Shown: positions 59,153 through 64,000 of the stretch, one piece after another | Layout: each line of letters opens with the position of its first letter | Numbering within the stretch: the stretch's first letter is position 1 | Translations under genes and position numbers: made by a program | Assembly (NCBI RefSeq): GCF_000467105.1 | Contig: NZ_BATI01000020.1 | Location: forward strand, 1-64,000 | Direction of reading: 5' to 3' | From: Aquipseudomonas alcaligenes NBRC 14159 | GTDB lineage: Bacteria; Pseudomonadota; Gammaproteobacteria; Pseudomonadales; Pseudomonadaceae | Length of the DNA: 64,000 nt | Notes under the pieces: generated by a model | The model's input: only the letters and a program-made list of their open reading frames with translations | What the model was told of the DNA's origin: nothing | Database searches by the model: none

Positions 59153-59799
59153 ACACCCTCAACCTCCTGCGTCGCGGCCTGCTGATCCTGCTGGCGAGCC
59201 TGCCCCTGGTGGCGACGGCAGCGCCGACCGCGCATGACGTGGTGAAGAGCACCACCGACGAGCTGATTGGTGATCTGAAGGCCAACAAGGCCGGTTACCA
59301 GCAGAACCCGCAGTCCTTCTACGACACCCTGGAGCGCATCCTCGGGCCGGTGGTCGACAGCGCAGGCATCTCGCGCAGCATCATGACCGTCAAGTACTCG
59401 CGTCGGGCCAGCGATGAGCAGCTCAAGCGTTTCGAGGACAACTTCAAGCGCAGCCTGATGCAGTTCTACGGCAATGCCCTGCTCGAGTACGACAATCAGA
59501 GCATTCGCGTGCTGCCGGCCAAGGCCGAGGGCGCCGACCGCGCCAGCGTCGGCATGGAAGTGCGCGACAGCAAGGGCACCGTCTATCCCGTGTCCTACAC
59601 CATGGTGCAGCTCGACGGGCAGTGGAAGCTGCGCAACGTGATCATCAATGGCATCAACGTCGGCAAGCTGTTCCGCGATCAGTTCGCCGACAGCATGCAG
59701 CGCAACGGCAATGACCTGGACCGCACCATCGACGGCTGGGCCGAAGTGGTGGCCAAGGCCAAGGACAGCGCCGAAGGCCAGCAGGCGAGCGGTCAATGA
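59149..59799 (+). CDS. mlaC: Periplasmic phospholipid-binding protein MlaC
   Basis: A 216-aa soluble lipid carrier. A signal peptide (LLRRGLLILLASLPLVATA) is followed by APTAHDVVKSTTDELIGDLKANKAGY and the Tol_Tol_Ttg2 fold with QLDGQWKLRNVIINGINVGKLFRDQF. It shuttles phospholipid between MlaD and the outer-membrane MlaA complex (encoded elsewhere). Family also known as Ttg2D in Pseudomonas, where it affects solvent and antibiotic resistance. Confidence 0.96.
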   Translation: MNTLNLLRRGLLILLASLPLVATAAPTAHDVVKSTTDELIGDLKANKAGYQQNPQSFYDTLERILGPVVDSAGISRSIMTVKYSRRASDEQLKRFEDNFKRSLMQFYGNALLEYDNQSIRVLPAKAEGADRASVGMEVRDSKGTVYPVSYTMVQLDGQWKLRNVIINGINVGKLFRDQFADSMQRNGNDLDRTIDGWAEVVAKAKDSAEGQQASGQ

Positions 59800-60104
59800 G
59801 CGAGACCGCCATTCGTCAGGGCGCCGGCGGCGAGCTGCTGCTCAGCGGCGTGCTCGACTATCGCAGCGGGCCGGCCCTGCGTGAGCAGGGGCGGCAGCTG
59901 ATCGCCGCCAGTGCGGCCAGCGCCCTGGTTCTCGATTGCGCCGCCGTGGAGAAATCCAGCAGTGTCGGTTTGTCCCTGCTGCTCGCCTTCATGCGTGATG
60001 CCAGGGCTGCCGGCAAGAGCCTCAAGGTGCGCGGCCTGCCGCAGGACATGCAGGGCATCGCCCGGGTTTCCGGTCTGCACGAGCTGCTCGACCTGCCGGC
60101 CTGA
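59796..60104 (+). CDS. mlaB: STAS-domain protein MlaB
   Basis: A 102-aa STAS-domain protein (LLLSGVLDYRSGPALREQG; LVLDCAAVEKSSSVGLSLLLAFMRDARAAGKSL), the small cytoplasmic regulator that stabilises MlaF. The phospho-acceptor-like serine region SSSVGLSLL is typical. It overlaps mlaC by four bases and is followed by a terminator. Confidence 0.93.
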   Translation: MSETAIRQGAGGELLLSGVLDYRSGPALREQGRQLIAASAASALVLDCAAVEKSSSVGLSLLLAFMRDARAAGKSLKVRGLPQDMQGIARVSGLHELLDLPA

Positions 60105-60114
60105 CCCCGCAGTA

Positions 60115-60157
60115 GAGCCCTCCGTCTGCCGGGCTTCGCAGGCGGGGGGCTTTTTTG
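60115..60157 (+). terminator. Terminator of the mla operon
   Basis: GAGCCCTCCGTCTGC pairs with GCAGGCGGGGGGC (minor mismatches), followed by TTTTTTG. It lies 11 bp after mlaB. Its 3' half overlaps a probable ibaG promoter. Confidence 0.85.
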
Positions 60158-60163
60158 TATGAT
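60135..60163 (+). promoter_or_regulatory. Possible ibaG-murA promoter inside the mla terminator
   Basis: TTCGCA (60135-60140) and TATGAT (60158-60163) are 17 bp apart. The -35 lies in the terminator loop and stem and the spacer includes the T-run. The ibaG ATG is 58 bp downstream. Confidence 0.42.
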
Positions 60164-60221
60164 TGCCGACCCGCGAGCCTTGGCCCGCCCATGAATTCTT
60201 TTGCGCCGATCGAGGTTGAGC

Positions 60222-61740
<1,519 letters not shown>

Positions 61741-61752
61741 TAAGGGCATTTC

Positions 61753-62388
61753 ATGCTGACCATTGCGCTGTCCAAGGGCCGCATTCTCGACGACACCCTG
61801 CCGCTGCTCGCCGCAGCCGGCATCGAGCCGACCGAGAATCCGGAAAAGAGCCGCAAGCTGATCATCCCCACCACCCAGGATGACGTGCAGCTGCTGATCG
61901 TGCGCGCCACCGACGTGCCGACCTATGTCGAGCACGGCGCCGCCGACCTCGGCGTGGCCGGCAAGGACGTGCTGATGGAGTACGGCGGCCAGGGCCTGTA
62001 CGAGCCGCTGGACCTGCAGATCGCCAACTGCAAGCTGATGACCGCCGGCAAGGTCGGCGCGCCGGAGCCCAAAGGGCGCCTGCGCGTGGCTACCAAGTTC
62101 GTCAACGTAGCCAAGCGCTACTACGCCGAGCAGGGGCGGCAGGTCGACATCATCAAGCTGTACGGCTCCATGGAGCTGGCGCCGCTGGTCGGCCTGGCCG
62201 ACAAGATCATCGACGTGGTCGACACCGGCAACACCCTGCGTGCCAACGGTCTGGAGCCGCAGGAGCTGATCGCCTACATCAGCTCGCGGCTGATCGTCAA
62301 CAAGGCGTCGATGAAGATGCAGCATGGCCGCATCCAGGCGCTGATCGAGACCCTGCGGGGCGCCGTCGAGGCGCGACACCGCAGCTGA
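61753..62388 (+). CDS. hisG: ATP phosphoribosyltransferase HisG (short form)
   Basis: First enzyme of histidine synthesis, 211 aa. It begins [23 protein letters not shown], and the PRPP-binding loop reads [15 protein letters not shown]. This is the short HisG, which lacks the C-terminal regulatory domain and needs the HisZ subunit for activity and feedback control; hisZ is not in this window. It starts 12 bp after murA. Confidence 0.97.
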   Translation: MLTIALSKGRILDDTLPLLAAAGIEPTENPEKSRKLIIPTTQDDVQLLIVRATDVPTYVEHGAADLGVAGKDVLMEYGGQGLYEPLDLQIANCKLMTAGKVGAPEPKGRLRVATKFVNVAKRYYAEQGRQVDIIKLYGSMELAPLVGLADKIIDVVDTGNTLRANGLEPQELIAYISSRLIVNKASMKMQHGRIQALIETLRGAVEARHRS

Positions 62389-62513
62389 TACCACCTCGGT
62401 GCGGTGTTACGCCGCATCTGCCTATCCGTGTCATAGCCAGAATTCTCAGGTGCCCGCGCGGAGCGGCTGGTACTCTACGGGCGCCTGAGCAATAGCCAAA
62501 CATGAGGCCCGCT

Positions 62514-63824
62514 ATGACCGCTCCTACCGCCATCCGCCGACTCAATGCCGCTGACCAGGACTTCGCGCGTCATCTGGATCATCTGCTGAGCTGGGAAAGC
62601 GTGTCGGACGACGCGGTCAACCAGCGTGTGCTGGACATCATCCAGGCCGTGCGCGAGCGTGGCGATGCCGCCGTGGTCGAATTCACCCAGCGTTTCGATG
62701 GCGTCGAGGCACAGTCCATGGCCGAGCTGATCCTGCCGCGCGAGCGTCTGGAACTGGCCCTGACCCGCATCAGCGCCGAGCAGCGCGCTGCCCTGGAAAA
62801 GGCCGCCGAGCGCGTGCGCCTGTACCACGAGCGCCAGCGTCAGGACTCCTGGACCTACACCGAGGCCGACGGCACCGTGCTGGGCCAGAAGGTCACCCCG
62901 CTGGACCGCGCCGGCCTCTATGTGCCGGGCGGCAAGGCGTCCTACCCCTCGTCGGTACTGATGAATGCCATCCCGGCCAAGGTCGCCGGCGTGCCGGAAG
63001 TGGTGATGGTGGTGCCGACCCCGCGCGGCGAGATCAACGAGATCGTCCTCGCCGCCGCCTGCGTGGCCGGGGTCGACCGCGTATTCACCATCGGCGGCGC
63101 CCAGGCCGTGGCCGCGCTGGCCTACGGTACCGAGAGCGTGCCGCCGGTGGACAAGATCGTCGGCCCGGGCAACATCTATGTCGCCACCGCCAAGCGCCAC
63201 GTATTCGGCAAGGTCGGCATCGACATGATCGCCGGTCCTTCGGAAATCCTTGTGGTCTGCGATGGCCAGACCGACCCGGACTGGATCGCCATGGACCTGT
63301 TCTCCCAGGCCGAGCACGACGAGGACGCGCAGTCCATCCTGGTCAGCCCGGACGCCGCCTTCCTCGACCGCGTGGCCGAGAGCATCGCCCGTCTGCTGCC
63401 GACCCTGGAGCGTGAGACCATCGCGCGTACCTCGCTGGAGGGCCGTGGTGCGCTGATCCAGGTCGCCGACATGGCTCAGGCCATCGAAGTGGCCAACCGC
63501 ATCGCGCCGGAGCACCTGGAGCTGTCGGTGGAAAAACCCGAGCAGTACCTGCCGCAGATTCGCCACGCCGGCGCCATCTTTATGGGCCGCTACACCGCGG
63601 AAGCGCTGGGCGACTACTGCGCCGGCCCCAACCACGTGCTGCCAACCTCCGGCACCGCGCGCTTCTCCTCGCCGCTGGGCGTGTACGACTTCCAGAAGCG
63701 CTCGTCGATCATCCACTGCTCGGCCGAAGGTGCCTCCGAGCTGGGCAAGGTCGCCTCCGTGCTGGCCCGTGGCGAGTCGCTGACCGCCCACGCGCGCAGC
63801 GCCGAGTACCGCATCAAGCCTTGA
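62514..63824 (+). CDS. hisD: Histidinol dehydrogenase HisD
   Basis: Last enzyme of histidine synthesis, 436 aa, oxidising L-histidinol to L-histidine with NAD and zinc. I start at the ATG at 62514, 6 nt after GAGG; the upstream ATG at 62502 lacks a ribosome-binding site. Motifs: [49 protein letters not shown] and [11 protein letters not shown], where Glu-His acts as the catalytic base pair. 125 bp separate it from hisG, possibly with its own promoter. Confidence 0.98.
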   Translation: MTAPTAIRRLNAADQDFARHLDHLLSWESVSDDAVNQRVLDIIQAVRERGDAAVVEFTQRFDGVEAQSMAELILPRERLELALTRISAEQRAALEKAAERVRLYHERQRQDSWTYTEADGTVLGQKVTPLDRAGLYVPGGKASYPSSVLMNAIPAKVAGVPEVVMVVPTPRGEINEIVLAAACVAGVDRVFTIGGAQAVAALAYGTESVPPVDKIVGPGNIYVATAKRHVFGKVGIDMIAGPSEILVVCDGQTDPDWIAMDLFSQAEHDEDAQSILVSPDAAFLDRVAESIARLLPTLERETIARTSLEGRGALIQVADMAQAIEVANRIAPEHLELSVEKPEQYLPQIRHAGAIFMGRYTAEALGDYCAGPNHVLPTSGTARFSSPLGVYDFQKRSSIIHCSAEGASELGKVASVLARGESLTAHARSAEYRIKP

Positions 63825-63834
63825 TGGCTGTTTT

Positions 63835-63905
63835 GTAGGGTGGACAACGCTTTGCTTGTCCACCGTCTTGTTCGGTGGAAAACGCTTTGCAGTTTTCCAC
63901 CCTAC
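63835..63905. repeat. REP-like element (GTAGGGTGGACAACGC family) between hisD and hisC
   Basis: GTAGGGTGGACAACGCTTTGC and the inverted GCAGTTTTCCACCCTAC frame a second internal pair (TTGTCCACC/GGTGGAAAA). It is a dispersed Pseudomonas intergenic repeat of a third sequence type, and would form a long hairpin between hisD and hisC. Confidence 0.85.
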
Positions 63906-63938
63906 GCAAACCGAACGAATTCGAGGAGAGAAGGGCAG

Positions 63939-64000
63939 ATGAGCAAGTTCTGGAGCCCCTTCGTCAAGGACCTGGTGCCCTACGTGCCGGGTGAGCAGCC
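63939..64000 (+). CDS. hisC: Histidinol-phosphate aminotransferase HisC (start only)
   Basis: The first 20 or so codons are visible: [20 protein letters not shown], which matches the start of Pseudomonas HisC (KxLxPYxPGEQP motif). GGAGAG and AAGGG lie upstream of the ATG. The rest of the gene runs beyond the window. Position after hisG and hisD agrees with the family. Confidence 0.85.
   Translation, partial: MSKFWSPFVKDLVPYVPGEQ

Overview
The window is a high-G+C gammaproteobacterial chromosome segment, almost certainly from Pseudomonas and from a lineage close to the P. aeruginosa/P. mendocina branch. The evidence is the gene order: dpp peptide transporter, roxSR, mag operon, gatCAB, mreBCD-maf-rng-yhdP-nitrilase-tldD-yjgA-pmbA, rpoN-hpf-ptsN-rapZ-ptsO, lptABC-kdsCD, mlaFEDCB-ibaG-murA-hisGDC. 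As I remember it, this follows the P. aeruginosa chromosome closely. Coding density is about 95%. I see no tRNA, rRNA, prophage, insertion sequence or CRISPR array.

Layout. 1-195: cut-off end of a secreted protein made of 12-residue repeats. 505-8035 (minus): a dipeptide ABC transporter operon with two tandem substrate-binding proteins, and with a different dispersed repeat family in each of three consecutive gaps. 8247-10951: a SIMPL-domain protein divergent from the RoxS/RoxR redox two-component system. 11093-12034: an AEC-family permease. 12114-20610 (minus): a membrane-anchored alpha-2-macroglobulin (YfhM type), a small secreted protein and penicillin-binding protein 1C. 20909-31127 (plus, divergent): the six-gene mag operon around a second, secreted alpha-2-macroglobulin. 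31197-33214: a PcaC-like protein, a Ca/Na antiporter and a short RlpA-like lipoprotein. 33262-36597: gatCAB. 36795-49713: cell-shape genes, RNase G, YhdP, nitrilase, TldD/PmbA and DarP. 49768-53366: rpoN with the nitrogen phosphotransferase genes. 53507-56843: LPS transport and Kdo synthesis. 57079-60104: Mla phospholipid transport. 60222 to the end: ibaG, murA and the start of the his genes.

Theme. Most of the window builds or guards the cell envelope: peptidoglycan (murA, pbpC, mreBCD, rlpA), LPS (lpt, kds), outer-membrane lipid asymmetry (mla, yhdP) and periplasmic protease trapping (two alpha-2-macroglobulins, both with an intact CxEQ thioester motif). The least understood part is the 17-kb double alpha-2-macroglobulin island. 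It contains several enzyme-like proteins of unknown function: MagE carries SxxK, SpoIID-like and HExxH signatures in one chain, and MagC resembles an NlpC/P60 cysteine peptidase. A near-consensus Crp/Vfr-type palindrome lies between the two divergent arms. This island is my candidate for an under-described system.
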